From Aporrectodea caliginosa (Eukaryota > Annelida > Clitellata > Crassiclitellata > Lumbricidae): DNA of 64,000 bases. The notes under the pieces are model-generated. The model worked only from the letters and a program-made list of their open reading frames with translations. It made no database searches and was not told the DNA's origin. The stretch is from assembly GCA_020284085.1 (NCBI GenBank), contig JACEVL010000517.1, positions 825,001-889,000 on the forward strand. Reading direction: 5' to 3'. The position numbers were made by a program, and so were the translations under genes. This document shows, piece after piece, positions 27,225 through 39,872 of this stretch (positions are counted from its first letter, which is position 1; every line of letters begins with the position of its first letter).

Positions 27225-28255
27225 TAAACAGCTGACTGGATGGATGGATAGATGGATGGACGGATGGATGGATAGATGGATGGGTGGATGGATGGATGGA
27301 TGGATTGATGGAAGGATGGATGGATGGAAGGATGGATGGATGGATGGATGGATTGATGGATGGATGGATGGATGGATGGAAGGATGGATGGATGGATGGA
27401 TGGATGGATGGATGGATGGATGGATGGATGGATGGATGGATGGATGGATGGATGGATGGATGGATGGATTGGATGGATGGATGGATGGATTGATGGAAAG
27501 ATGGATGGATGGAAGGATGGATGGATTGATGGATGGATGGATGAATGACCTGGGATCTGATAGATGGACTTTGATGGATGGATGGATGGATGGATGGATG
27601 GATGGATGGATGGATGGATGGATGGATGGATGATGGATGGATGGATGGATGGATGGATGGATGGATGGATGGATGGATGGATGGATGGATGGATGGATGG
27701 ATGGATGGATTGATGGATGGATGGATGGATGGATGGATGGATTGATGGAAAGATGATGGATGGATGGATGGATGGATGATGGATTGGATGGATGGATGGA
27801 TGGAAGGATGGAAGGATGGATGGATGGATGGATGGATGGATGGATGGATGGATGGATGGATGGATGGATGGATGGATGGATGGATGGATGGATGGATGGA
27901 TGGATGGATGAATTGATGGATGGATGGGTGGATAGATGATGGATGGATAGATGGAGGGATATATGGATGGATGGATAGATGGAAGGATGAATGGATTGAT
28001 GGACGGATGGGATGAATGGGTGGATTGATGGATGAATGGGTGAATGGATGGATTGATGGATGGATGGATGGATGGATTGATGGATGGATGGATGGATGGA
28101 TGATGGATGGATGGATGGATGGATGGATGGATGGATGGATGGATGGATGGATGGATGGATGGATGGATGGATGGATGGATGGATGGAAGGATGGATGGAT
28201 TGATGGATGGATGGTTTGATGGACGGATGAATGGATGGGTGGGTGGGTCGATGGA
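27225..28255. repeat. ~1 kb (GGAT)n microsatellite
   Basis: TGGA/GGAT units run for over a kilobase with small interruptions. The Met-Asp-Gly-Trp frames here are artefacts. Confidence 0.98.
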
Positions 28256-29429
28256 TTGACTAATTTATGTGTGCGCGCATGTATTGTGTGAGCGCTGAAG
28301 TCGTTAAACTACCTTATAATTGTATTTAGAACACTCAGTTTATTGATCGGGTTGAATACATTCATCCTTCTCCGATTTGCGATAGAAAATGTCCCTTTTC
28401 AGCCTGACCTCGTTCTTTTTAATGTCACAGCGCATGCGTAGACTAAAATGCGTATAGAAAACAGCTTATGGATCACAAATGAACAACGCGGATGATGAAA
28501 GTACATTGTAGGCCTACACTGATGTCTGTTCTGCATCTACTATTAGTACTAAATTGTTCAATATAAGCCGTCATTGTATCGTAACGGTAGAGGTATTTTC
28601 GGTGAAGAGACGGATGTTGTTAAATTAATTAGCTGAAATTAAGCGGACACTAAAAACTCCCTGAAATAATTGTCTTTGATCGTTTTCTGTTGCTCTCTTT
28701 CGATCACCTCGATATCGCAAAGGTAAGGGAACTTATGACATTATCTTATCTGATGTAATTGTCCAATACAACAATTATTCAAGCCATTAGATCAGGTAAT
28801 GGTAATGGCCAAGGTAAGGTAAGCCAGGGTAAGGTTAGATGCGCTTAGTAGGCTTAAGGTAAGGCAAGACAAAGTGAGGTAAAATATGTTTGGTAGCCGT
28901 AGGTTCACGTTAAAGCAAATAAGCCAAGATTAGGTCAGATAAGTTTGGTAGGTTTAGGGTAAGACCATGGATCGGTTGGGACCGGAATGCACCGGAACGG
29001 CGTTCCGGTTCTTTTTCTTGACGACCGGAACGCCGTACGGGTAAAAATTTCCAGATTAATATGGCGTCTGAAGCCGGCGCACCGGTTCTTTTTTTGTCTA
29101 GGACTGAATCACTGATTCAGAGACGACCTTCCCAGTCCCGATGAAACAGAGCAGTCATGCATTTCATGAAGAAATTGTCAGTGTAGGCCCTGTTGCACAG
29201 ATCAAGGGAGTATCATGGAGAGCAGATAGTCGCAGAGTTGTCGAAGGACTACCTACTACATAATTATATCCCTTTGCGACAAGCATTCCCATGTTGGACC
29301 CTTTTAGAGCATATTTGCTCAGCCAGAATTTGATAGGTTATAGCCGTTCCTGACGTTCTTTGTGTGTTTCCGGACATAATTGTTTTAAAACGTGAGGGAT
29401 CATAGTGTTCATAGATACCTCGGGCAAAA
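28256..29429. other. Unannotated stretch with TAAGG-type repeats
   Basis: AAGGTAAGG/TAGGTTTA words recur at 28795-28965. A near-palindromic ACCGGAACGGCGTTCCGGT lies near 28990. No gene is recognised. Confidence 0.5.
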
Positions 29430-29640
29430 ATTATAATTACAAACGACACGTAAAATAATAAAAAAAATTGCGCAATTTTTGTAGACGACATTATGAACAT
29501 AACAGGAGCTCATTTGAGCTTGTGTGGCATGGTGGCCGACTGGTTAGTATTCATTGACCTGTCTGCGGACAAAAATTATAATAAGACACGACACGTAAAA
29601 TAATATAAAAAATTGCGCAATTTTCGTTTTTGAAATTTTC
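29430..29640. repeat. Duplicated CACGTAAAATAAT...TTGCGCAA segment
   Basis: ACGACACGTAAAATAAT followed by AAAAATTGCGCAATTTT occurs at about 29446-29480 and again at 29587-29626, each beside a GTGGCCGACTG word. Confidence 0.75.
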
Positions 29641-29720
29641 TGCAGGTCAGTGGTGTGGCCGACTGTTTAGAGCGGTTGACCTGTAACGCGAGAGCGGGTT
29701 CGATCCTCGTCCGGTCGGTT
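29641..29720 (+). repeat. tRNA-derived SINE head
   Basis: TGGCCGACTGTTTAGAGCGG is an A-box-like segment and GCGGGTTCGATCCTCG is a good B box, with a CCTGTAA anticodon-loop-like word between. It resembles a tRNA-Thr-derived SINE. Confidence 0.55.
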
Positions 29721-29839
29721 ACTGTGTAGGGACCTTGAGCACTGAGAAAGTCCTTCGCCCACAATTATTGCTCTGCAATAGGCCTACAATTACATCTATG
29801 CCCTTCTGAGCTTTGCCTTTGGAAGAAGGGTATTGTACA

Positions 29840-29880
29840 TGCAGTTGTATTGTATTGTATTGTATTGTATTGTATTGTAG
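29840..29880. repeat. (TATTG)n upstream of the LIM gene
   Basis: A short GTATT run just before the presumed 5' leader of the LIM gene. Confidence 0.85.
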
Positions 29881-29921
29881 AGTTCATACGTCTGCTGAGA
29901 GAAATCGTTATCAGTGGAAAG

Positions 29922-31472
29922 ATGACGTCACCGGAAACGCAATGCCCGACGGTCGGTGGTATACTTCCGGTTGGAGGGGACTCGTGCCAGAGGTGTCGCG
30001 TGAGGGTCTACCCGATGGAGAGAGTCGGTCCAGTCAACGAGGTTCTCTTCCACCGTCGGTGCTTCACCTGCCACGTCTGCGGTCAGCATCTCTCCCTCAA
30101 GACCTACTTCACGAACCCCAACGACAACATGGACAAAGAGGTCTACTGCTCGACACACTACCCGCGCGTGTCCGCATACGGGTTCGACGCCCAGGCCGTC
30201 TGTATACGGTCGGTCCTCCACGCCCCCAATCGGAGGGTTGAGCAGAACAGTCAGGTCCGTGGGACGGGGGAGACGCCAAGGGTGGGATTCGATGCTATGC
30301 ATATCCAAACGCCGATGACTTCGCAGAATCAGTTCGAAAGAAAATACGTCCAGAAAGACGACAAATACTACTTTCCGGCTTCGATGGTAAGTAAGAGGGA
30401 AATTCCTCAAGCCTTTTTGTAGGACTTTTTGACAATGATTAAATGCTATGACATGGCAAAAAAAGTATACATTAATAAAAAATTTCGTGACATCGATCAA
30501 ACGTCCATGAAATTGCTAAAGAGTATTGGCATTGCTAAACGACATCCATCACGCGCCATGACATTAATAGTATAAATAGGCTAGGCTACTTGCTATTGAT
30601 AAAACGTCTTGACGTCGATAAAATGTTCTTGAAATCAATGAACGCTCTTGACATTTATACAAATTCCTTGTCATTGATGAACACTCTTGACATTGATAAA
30701 ACGTCACTGACGTTGGTTAAAAGACCATGAAACATTGTTCAAAATGAAACGTTGTTCAATATCAAACACTCTTCAATAAGAAGCATTCTTCAATATGAAA
30801 AGTTCTTCGATATAAAAACATTCTTCGTTGTCAAATATTCTTCAATATAAAACATTCTTCAATATCAAACATTCTTCAAAAACGTCCGTGCCTTTTCTGT
30901 TGCTGGCCCTGCAATCTGGAATGGGCTCCTTGTGGATCTACGCCTAATGCATAGAGCCCCTGCGGCCACGTTCTTCTCTAACCTCAAGACTGTTCTCTTT
31001 AGCAGGGGTTGGGTCAGGAGCGCTCCTGAGTAGATAACATTGAAGAGGCGCTATATAACTCTCTGAAATGAATGAATGAAATGAATGACATTGAAAAGAA
31101 GTTCCTAGCATTGACAAAATGTCCTGGACAATATTACAAGTAATGAAGTTATCTCTCACTGTAACACTCACTAAGTTGATACGTCACTGACCTTGACCAC
31201 GACCTTTTCTATGCTGAAGGTCAGCCTCAAAGAAGAACGGTTGTACAAGTCTCAGAAAGACCTGGAGTTGCTTCAGCGTGTGGAGGAAGACCATCTGATG
31301 CAGTCGTTTCGACAGAAAAGGCAGGAAGAAGCGATGAGCATCAAACAGGAAGTGGACGAGGAGTGGCAGGAACGACTGAAGGAACTAACGGACAAGTACA
31401 CCAAAAGCCGCAAGAACAAGAACAAGGCCAAGGGCGCTGTACGTAAACTACACGAAATCTTTCTCATAGTCG

Positions 31473-31525
<53 letters not shown>

Positions 31526-31666
31526 GGATTCGTTGCCATGGTTACTTTTACCATTTTCACGATCAACTTCAACAACGCTGTCTTTTAAAATTTATTAATT
31601 CTTTTCTGTTATCGAATTCTTCATTATCATTGACAACAGCATCATCGTAATCATCGTCATCATCGT

Positions 31667-31698
<32 letters not shown>

Positions 31699-34600
31699 TA
31701 ATCGCCTTCATCCTCCTCCATATCATCATCATCGTCATCACCGTCGTTGTTGTCATCATCATCATCCTCAGAAGATGTTCGCCTGTCTAAGGCTGGTTAC
31801 GAGATGGAGCGGGAGGCGCTGAGGACGACGATGACGATGAAGATGCAGAAGAAGAAGGAAGCCCTGTCGCTGAAGCTGGCCAGAGAGCAGCAGAAGGAGA
31901 CTTCGACCCTCGTCCTGAGACACAGCAGACAGATGCTCCATCTCATCAAAGCTAAACACGAAGAACTGCGCGACGAAATCCAGTACGAACTGGTGAGTCA
32001 TGAAATAGGCCTACTCACAAAATGACAACCGCCATCGTTATCATCATCATCATCGTCTTCATCATCATCATCATCGTCGTCGTCGTCATCAGCGTCGTCG
32101 TCATCATCATCAGTCTTCCACTTCGTCGTCATCATCATAATCTTCAACTTCGTCGTCATCATCATCGTCATAGTCTTCAACTTCGTCGTCATCATCATCG
32201 TCTTCAACTTCGTCGTCATCATCATCATCGTCGTCATCCCCATCATCGTCGTCATCATCATTCGTCATCATCAGCGTCGTCATCATCGTCGTCGTCATCG
32301 TCATTATCATCATCATCATCATCATCATCGTCATCATCGTCGTCATCATCATCGTCGTCGTCATTCGTCATCATCATCATCGTCGTCGTCATCATCATCA
32401 TCCTTCGTCGTCGTCATAATCACCATCATCGTCGTCGTCATCATCATCGCTCAGTTCTTTGATTGTGTATCAGATTGAAGCAGTGTGATTTTCGTTAACG
32501 ATAACGATAACGAAAATGTTCGTTAACGAAAATAAAATGATTTGTTAACGTATATAACTATAACTAAAAAATATCATTAACTATAACTATAACTATAACG
32601 AAAATAACACTAACGAAAATTCATCTTTATTTTCGTTAATACAAAAAATAAAAATAGGAAGTGCAATATGGACGATACGACATAAATGAGAACGAAAAAT
32701 GCGAAATTTTTATTGTAAAATTTGTCAGTTACTTTGGAAACTCGTGTATTGATGAAGCTGAAGTACCCATGCTTCAAAGGTTTTCATAGCTCTGAGTAAA
32801 TTGTGAAACAACGTATTAATACGCACAATTTTGCTTATAGACTTAATTATTTTAACTAAGTAGTAACTAAAATTAACTAAAATAAAAATCCATTAACTAT
32901 AACTATAACTATAACTAAAAAATAATACTAACTATAACTATAACTATAACTAAAATAAAAAATCATTAACTATAACTATAACTATAACTAAAATAAAACC
33001 TGTAAGGAAAATCACACTGGATTGAAGTCAGTTGGTCGGTAAGTGATCAGACAGACTGAAAGACAGAAAGACCGACCGACCGACCGACCGACCGACTGAC
33101 TGACTGACTGACAGCCAGATAGACACACAGACTACAGGAAGACGATCAATGAGTCATCAGTCAATTAACAATTTAATTTTTTATTGATTGATGGGTATCT
33201 ACAACCGTAAGCCGATTTCCCATGTCTGTTGATGTGCTGGTGGAATATCTTCATTCCAGGGCAAGGCTCCAGAGGAGGAGAGGCAGGAGAAGTTGCTGAT
33301 GCTGGAGGCCTTTGCATCCATGTCCGTTCCATCTCGTCTCCCTCCTCCTCGTCCTCCACGGGGTCGAAAACGAGACCTCTACTACGACCCAATCGTCTTC
33401 GCAGAACTCGACCAAGAAGTTTTTATGGTGCGCATTTATTCCGCAAAGTCAAGTCAATAATTTTGATTAACTGCTCGACACATTCTCTATTGCGAATATA
33501 TGTAAAGCAAAAGTTTATTTATTTAATTAGACTATTTATTTATTTATGTATTTGTAGCAATTATTAGGAGTTTAAGATTACGATTATAAGGTAAGACTAT
33601 AAACTTCCAATTACTTGTTAGTGTCCTAGACCTGATTAGCGCACTACAAGAGCTAGACTATTTAAGTATAAAAGACATCTAGCTTTACGGAAGTGTCTGC
33701 TTTAGAAAACACTTACTTCCTTTAGCAGGCCCACTCTTAGACTGTGAAAATGTATTGCATTGTATTTTGCCGTTCCTCAATCAGTCAATCAATCAAATCA
33801 ACTTTATTGTTCACCGCTTCAATTCAGTGTTTACATGTAAGACAGATTTTTCCAAATGCAGTAACAATGGGTAATACCCTAAGGAACCTTAAGTTCCGCT
33901 AACAGGATAGCCATAGTGCTATGTCAATCAGTCTAGTCTATAGAGTTGCTTATTTAGTTAATTTTTATGACTTCATTTCTTGAACATCATTATAATCAAA
34001 TCAACATTCTTATAGTTCATCTATAGTTCATCTTGTATATAACGTTACCAGCAGTATTATTAATTATTATTCAGCAGCAAACATTGTTCTTAACTAAATC
34101 AATTGTCAGGAGCACACAAAAACATCTATCTGCACAGCAAGACATATTTAACACGATTTAAGCCTAAGGTAAAATTACTGATTTAATACAGAAAACATGA
34201 TATGAGCTTTAAGCCTGTTTTCAAATTGGCACGGGGTGTGGAGACAGGTGAGTTCCTAAAGCTCTTTTAAATCGGTACGGGGTGAGGAGACAGGTGAGTT
34301 TTTAAAGGGCTTCTCACAGCATGAGCCTTTCAATATCCATAGAGCGTCTTTTACATATTCACAAAGGTGGTGCAGATGTACTGTATACTGGTTTCGAACA
34401 GGTTGCCGAAACGGAGCAATCATCGTTCACAGATCTCGTGAAACAACTGACACTTCGATGCCAAAACGACTTAGACAAAGCCAGGTAGGAATCTAATAAG
34501 TATCGGATCACGTTAATTTTTTCGTCATCTGAGCGCTGTAACTGACATTTATCATCGCTTGGGTTAGCGCAGAATTTCTTGAAGCGTTGCTGTATAATAT

Positions 34601-37600
34601 TCTAATTACAAAAACGTATACTATTGAATCTCATCTGTAAGTAGACTGTAACTTGTTGGCTATAGGGCTATATTTCGATGGATTACAGTAAAGAATCTAA
34701 ATGTAATGGAATTCGAGGAAACGCTTGAACAGGACACACCGCTTGGCATCTTGAGAGGAATCAAATATGGAACAGAAACTTACCACACACTCTTTCTTCG
34801 ATTATGCAGGTAAGGATTTACTGGTGGATGAATGGATGGATGGATGGAATGGATGGAATAATGGATGGATGGATGGATGGATGGATGGATGGATTGGATG
34901 GATGGATGGATGGATGGATGGATGGAGGGATGGATGGATGGATGGATGGATGGATGGATGGATGGATGGATGGATGGATGGATGGATGGATGGATGGATG
35001 GATGGATGGATGGATGGATGGATGGATGGATGGATGGATGGAAGGATGTGTGGACGACCGAATTCGTTCAACAGGCATTCTCTCTAGTAAGCTAGGCCTA
35101 AACAACTGCTTGATTACTATTAGTACTGTGTGTGTATATAAAATAGCTACGCGGGTCTGGCGAGTGTCGAAGTTCAAGGTCACTCGAAGAGCGTCGGTTA
35201 TGAACCTGGAATGAGGATCGAGAGCGGAACCTTTCTGAACACTTGGAATGCTGTTCTTATCTTCGGAGATTGGTGGCCAGTCCAGTGCAACTGGGGAGCC
35301 AGGTAGGCTATGACTATTTCTATCACGATCGAGTAGGTTGCTTGTTTCTCTCGAGGAGCTATATAAACTGAGAAACGCCGACTGCAAGATAGTCAAAGAA
35401 GTGCAGGTTCGTCTTTTTATATATCACGTCTGTCTTTAAGGTAATTATAATAAGCGAAGTGCGTGTGTGTGTGCGAGAGAGAGACAGACAGAGACAGACA
35501 GAGAAAGAACAGAACAGAACAGAGAGGCAGACCGACAGAGACAGAGACAGAGAGACAGATAGACAGAGACAGAGAGTTTACTTATAAACATATTTATACG
35601 TATACACGGCTAATCAACAGGGGACCCTGTTATTGAGTGAATGGTGCTCATAATGGGAAGTGTAATTCGAGAGGGGTCATCCCCTATAAGCCCTGTCCAA
35701 TTTAACCTCTGGTTTCCGGTGACTTAAACCCCCTATTGTGCTCAATAAGGGTCTTTCAAAAGTGGTTAGATGATGGCACCACCACGTCCCTTGCCCTCCT
35801 TAACCTCTGAGTTTTCGGGTGAATTCCAGACACCTCGTGCTGAACAAGGACACAAAGGCCAAGTCGCGTCAGGACAAAATCCATTACGAATACGACGAAC
35901 ATTACTTCCTCACGGATCCGGATGAGTTCATCCAGGAATTCTGGGCGTCCGACAGGGAGTGGCAGCTCCTGGATAGACCGATCAGCCTAGAAGAGTTCCA
36001 GGACCTACCGTTCGTCCGGTCAGTGTTCTTCCACTGTGGACTGGAGTTCCGAGGATCACCGAAGGCGGTCCTCATCACCGATCCAGCCGGTGGAACCGAG
36101 GTCCGCATCGATGTTCCAGAAGAGAACTCGAGGGAACTCGTCTTCCACTATCAGCTGAGGTATGTTCATTCGAACCGTGTAATTGTAACATTGTAATTGC
36201 GAACTTGTAATTGTAACCTTGTAAGTGTGACCTTGTAATTGTAACCTTGTAATTGTAACCTTATAATTGTAACATTGTTATTGTAACCTTGCAATTGTAA
36301 CCTTGTAATTGTAACCTTGTAATCGTAACATTGTCTTCCATTATCAGATGAGGAACTCCAACTTTGCTGAATTGTATTGCATAGAGTTGCATTATTCACA
36401 TTGTATTGAATTGCACTGCACAACGCTGCTTCGTATTGCATCGCATTTTGATTGTATTTGTATTGTATTGCATATCATAGTATTGTATTGTATTGTATTG
36501 CACTGCACAACGCTGCATCGTATTGCATCGTATTGTATTGTATTCTATTGTATTGTATTGCATTGCATTGCAATGTTTTGTATTGTCTTGTAATGCATTG
36601 GATTGTACGGTATTGTCTATTGGTATTTTCCTATAGACTGGTCGATTCCAGTTCCGGTGGAAGTGACCTTGAGTACAACGGAGACAAGTTGGAACGATAC
36701 GTCTTCCACGCGGTCGACGGACTCAGCGCCTTCTTCAGCGTCCGTGTTCCCGCTGTCGGATCTTACCACCTGGAAATCTTTACCACGCGGATGCAAGGTG
36801 GTAGAAGCGGACCCAACGATGGCGCAGGTGATGGTGGAGGTGGTATTTCGAACACGTCCTCCGTCGCTCCTTCCTTTCGACTCAAGTGCAGCTGCAAGTT
36901 CCGGATCGTCTGCCGCCAGCTGACTTCCGGTCGGATGCAGCCACTTCCGGAATGCGTTTCCGGCGAGTGGGGACCGGCGAAGGCCGCACGGAACCTAGAC
37001 ATCGAACCTCTGACGCACCCACACGGTGTGATCCACGCCGACGCCGACGAGGTAGAAATCAACTTCCGGTGCCCCGTCCGCTTCCAGGTCCACTGTCGTC
37101 TGCGAACCAACGGGGTTGACCCTGGAGTCCTCGATCACCAGGTCAGCGTCCTGCGGGCGGCAGATGGGATCGTCCGGGTGAGGGTGTCTCTGGCTGAACC
37201 CGGACAGTACGGACTGGATATATTCGTGCGTCAGGATAGTGGGTCTGTTCAGCACGCCTGCAAGTACCTCATCAACTGTAGCCGTGTAAGAGGCATTTGT
37301 GGGCTGGCCACGGAGTCCGGGGCGTTTCTCCGCAACAGTCAAGAGCCTGTGTATCACACTCTTCAACCCCCAAAGCCCAGTCCAGGATCCGAGTACCCGA
37401 ATCAACTCGGCAACAGTCATGAGCCTGCGTATAACAGTCCCCATCCCCCAAAGCCCAATCCAGGATCCGAGTACCCGAATCAACTCGGCAACAGTCATGA
37501 GCCTGCGTATAACAGTCCCCATCCCCCAAAGCCCAATCCAGGATCCGAGTACCCCAATCAACTCGGCAACAAGTCATGAGCCTGCGTATAACAGTCCTCA

Positions 37601-38090
37601 TCCCCCAAAGCCCAGTCCAGGATCCGAGTACCCCAATCAACTCGGTGCCTGGAAGAGCAGCGAGCCCGATTCCTCGCACCCTGGTCAGATGCATGGTACT
37701 ACACCTAGTGCACACAAGTGTTGGGGTCCAACGAAGGCTTTTGAAGGCATGGGTCTGAAAGCGATCTCCCATCCCAATCCCAGCATCGAGGTGAGGACTT
37801 CCGGGACCCTGTGCATCGTTATCGGACTGACGCAGTACCTGAGGATTTCCGGTCGACTACGTCGTAGACCTGATTCCAGACAGGACCTCACGGATAGGGT
37901 CTCGATGAAGGACTCAGCTTCTTCGAAAAAGATCAAGTTCCTTGTCGATCTTTCTGGACTGGAAAGTGGATCGTATTCGTTTGAGGTCTTCGCGAAAACA
38001 GACAACGAACCAATTGACCTTTACAACTACGTCATCAATAATCAGGTCGATGACAACAATAGAAGTTCAAAGGGATTGTTCAGTCTGTGA
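29922..38090 (+). CDS. LIM and transglutaminase-like protein (LTD-1/hillarin/KY family)
   Basis: Nine exons fit together in phase: 29922-30386, 31220-31438, 31792-31992, 33260-33427, 34402-34484, 34666-34809, 35147-35302, 35830-36159 and 36637-38090 (about 1,072 residues). Exon 1 carries a LIM zinc-binding domain (CQRC, HRRC, CHVC, CSTH). Exons 2-3 are coiled coil. Exons 5-7 carry the transglutaminase-like core with [20 protein letters not shown] and [20 protein letters not shown]. Later exons hold the KY-type C-terminal domains. The core lacks the usual Cys (Thr stands there) and the His of HAW (Asn stands there), so it is probably a pseudo-enzyme with a cytoskeletal role. The last exon contains a 26-residue Pro-rich repeat, four times, with one extra base near 37571 that breaks the frame. 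Confidence 0.82.
30880..31090 (+). mobile_element. LINE 3' end with ORF2 C-terminus, in intron 1
   Basis: 30889-31035 reads in one frame [15 protein letters not shown], then [12 protein letters not shown] and a stop, the typical C-terminus of a CR1/L2-like reverse transcriptase protein. GGAGCGCTCCTGAGTAG, AGGCGCTATATAACTC and GAATGAATG repeats follow. This ties the GCGCTATATAAAT tail family of the window to a LINE. Confidence 0.75.
31474..31526. repeat. (ATC)n microsatellite in intron 2
   Basis: A pure ATC run directly after exon 2; similar triplets continue at 31625-31780. Confidence 0.95.
32030..32460. repeat. ATC/GTC triplet minisatellite in intron 3
   Basis: Mixed ATC, GTC and TTC triplets extend over 430 bases and give spurious open frames on both strands. 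Confidence 0.95.
32481..33019. mobile_element. Non-autonomous hAT element (MITE) in intron 3
   Basis: The 539-base element starts CAGTGTGATTTTC and ends GAAAATCACACTG. It is flanked by an exact 8-base duplication GATTGAAG (32473-32480 and 33020-33027). The CAG...CTG ends with 8-base duplications are diagnostic of hAT transposons. The inside is TAACGAAAA and AACTATAACTATAACT repeats. No transposase is encoded. Confidence 0.88.
33060..33120. repeat. (GACC/GACT)n microsatellite
   Basis: GACCGACCGACC passes into GACTGACTGACT. Confidence 0.9.
33428..34401. other. Intron 4 of the LIM gene
   Basis: AT-rich and without coding signals. A short CACGGGGTGTGGAGACAGGTGAG word occurs twice near 34230-34310. 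Confidence 0.6.
34535..34612 (+). mobile_element. Degenerate LINE 3' tail in intron 5
   Basis: A TTAGCGCAGAATTTCTTGAAGCGTTGCTGTATAAT stretch resembles the tail family at 25375 but is diverged. Confidence 0.35.
34825..35048. repeat. (TGGA)n microsatellite in intron 6
   Basis: About 220 bases of GGAT units starting 15 bases after the exon 6 donor site. Confidence 0.97.
35303..35829. other. Intron 7 of the LIM gene
   Basis: It contains a GAGACAGACAGA microsatellite at 35485-35575 and no coding signal. Confidence 0.6.
36177..36610. repeat. TTGTAATTGTAACC and GTATTGTATTG repeats in intron 8
   Basis: A 13-14 base TTGTAATTGTAACC repeat fills 36177-36335. GTATTGTATTGCATTG words fill 36365-36610. 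Confidence 0.9.
37335..37650 (+). repeat. 78-base coding tandem repeat in last exon of LIM gene
   Basis: Four units encode [15 protein letters not shown] followed by a [14 protein letters not shown] end. The last unit has one extra base (CAACAAGTCATGAG instead of CAACAGTCATGAG), shifting the frame. Confidence 0.85.
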
Positions 38091-38188
38091 CCGAATAATC
38101 AAGTTCAATCTGTGACCGAATTAAGTTCAGTCCGTGACCGAATTAAGCAAGTTAAAATTAGTCAAGCCAAATTGGCGGATTAAAACTC

Positions 38189-38194
38189 AAATAA
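38189..38194 (+). terminator. Polyadenylation signal of the LIM gene
   Basis: AATAAA 99 bases after the stop codon; another lies near 38213. Confidence 0.45.
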
Positions 38195-38219
38195 AAAAAC
38201 GTCTGCTATTATCAATAAA

Positions 38220-38639
38220 TAAACAGATTTGTCTAATGCCAAGCATTAGCTGAAATATCTAAAAAAAAGCATCGTAAATAATTAATTAAATAATAAATGC
38301 AGTGCCGACTTAGGCACAGGCAAAGCAGGCAGTTGCCCGGGTCGCCAAAATCTAGGAGGCGACAGTAGGTCCTAGGCCTATGTGTTTTAACAGTTTTATG
38401 TTTTTCACTTTTGTATATGTTTTTCAATTACAGAAAGTATTTTCATTTGAATTCAAACTTTCGCTTATTGAACTAATTTAAAATAATTAGGGCTGTTAAC
38501 GATTTTTTTTATAGTTTAAAGCCGGATGGGTGTCAATACTCTGGCAGTAAAAACAAGGACGATTGAAATCCGATGTCAACACTGGACAATATCAAGAATG
38601 AAGAAAAAGGAATATCGGTCCAAAGAATGCGTAAGCAGA
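38220..38639. other. Intergenic stretch
   Basis: No gene or clear repeat is seen between the LIM gene and the start of the duplicated segment. Confidence 0.5.
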
Positions 38640-38654
38640 GTTGGAGCATTCAAC

Positions 38655-38985
38655 TCAGTATGAATGTATGTTTGCGTTAATGCATATGTGTGTAGATCTA
38701 TGCAAATGGCAACGCAGTCTACACTTGTTTTGGCAGTAATGATTTCAATTTACACAATAAAAATTTTATATCAAAAAGTCATGTATGAACGTAAACTGCG
38801 TTAAGCATGTTTGAAAAAATGTTCATATAAATACATGAATGTATGTTTGCATTAATGCATATGTATGTAGATCTATGCAAATGGCAATGCAGTCTACACT
38901 TGTTTTGGAAGTAATGATTTCAATTTACACAATAAAACATCCATATGAAAAGGCCATTTAATCAAAACTAATAAGTATGCGAAAA
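38655..38985. repeat. ~180-base tandem duplication
   Basis: GATCTATGCAAATGGCAAYG and TTCAATTTACACAATAAAA recur in both halves (38690-38765 and 38870-38940). Confidence 0.85.
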
Positions 38986-39509
38986 ATACTCATATAAATA
39001 CAACTTAATCAAATATGCTCCTATTTCGGAAGCAAATAGGCCTACCGAAGACCTTTACTAAGAATGACATCCATACAATACATTTGATCATGCTATATAT
39101 ATATGTATATATATAATCAGTATATAAACCTATATAAGCAACTGACGCAGTTTATCGCTGTTTTATTCGTTGACGGGTTTGTGGTGAAACTTATTCTCAT
39201 AAAAAGGGGCATTCAAAGATGCATTGAAATAGCATCGCTACAGAATCTATCGAAAATATAAGATTTCTCTATTTCTATTTGAACATCATTTAGAATAGCG
39301 TATGCAGCGAGTGCCTCGGATTAGTTTATCTTGAAGCGGTGCCAAATACATATTTCCTTAGAATTACAAATCATTGACAATTAGACTCACTGCTCATAAA
39401 ATTTCGTCAAGCTGTCGAAAACTTCACAGAGCCAAAGCCAAAACGCTCCAAACGTTCAATATGGAAAAACCATATCCAAATTCGTCACTTCTGTCTGCGG
39501 TCATCACAG

Positions 39510-39610
39510 TGTCACGCCAGGATCGGTAGACAATTGGTTAAAGTGCTAGTCTTGTAACGAGGAGAGTACGGGTTTGAGCCTTAAAATTCACGAGTCTTCA
39601 CCAAGATATT
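39510..39610 (+). repeat. tRNA-Thr-derived SINE head
   Basis: GGTAGACAATTGGTTAAAGT (A box), CTAGTCTTGTAACGAGGAG (a good anticodon stem-loop with TGT) and TACGGGTTTGAGCC (B box) form nearly a whole tRNA. The diverged partner is at 52340-52410 in the second segment copy, so the SINE is older than the duplication. Confidence 0.6.
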
Positions 39611-39872
39611 GATCAACTCCGCCACTGCTCCTACCCTGGCAGTAACAGTCCCAAGCCTGGTAAAAGGAAGAGGGCGACGCTAATGATCTTTGTCATCAAA
39701 CAGTGTCGTTACACTGAAACTATACTAAGACATTGATCAAGTCCTTTACTCACAACTGCTCAGCGCCATCGATACTCTGCCACAGTATAGGGTTGATTGT
39801 GCATTTCAGACTTCTGGATGGAGAACAACAGCAATTGTATTTGCATTGTGTTGTATTACATCAGAGTTCCAT

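Noticed and set aside
29641..29720. Functional tRNA gene
   Set aside because: The acceptor and D stems do not pair properly; it fits a tRNA-derived SINE head better.
32022..32462. Acidic Asp-rich or His/Ser-rich open frames
   Set aside because: They lie in the intron 3 ATC/GTC triplet repeat and have no conservation evidence.
37272..37772. Minus-strand frames with Gly-Trp-Leu repeats
   Set aside because: Shadows of the coding 78-base repeat in the LIM gene.
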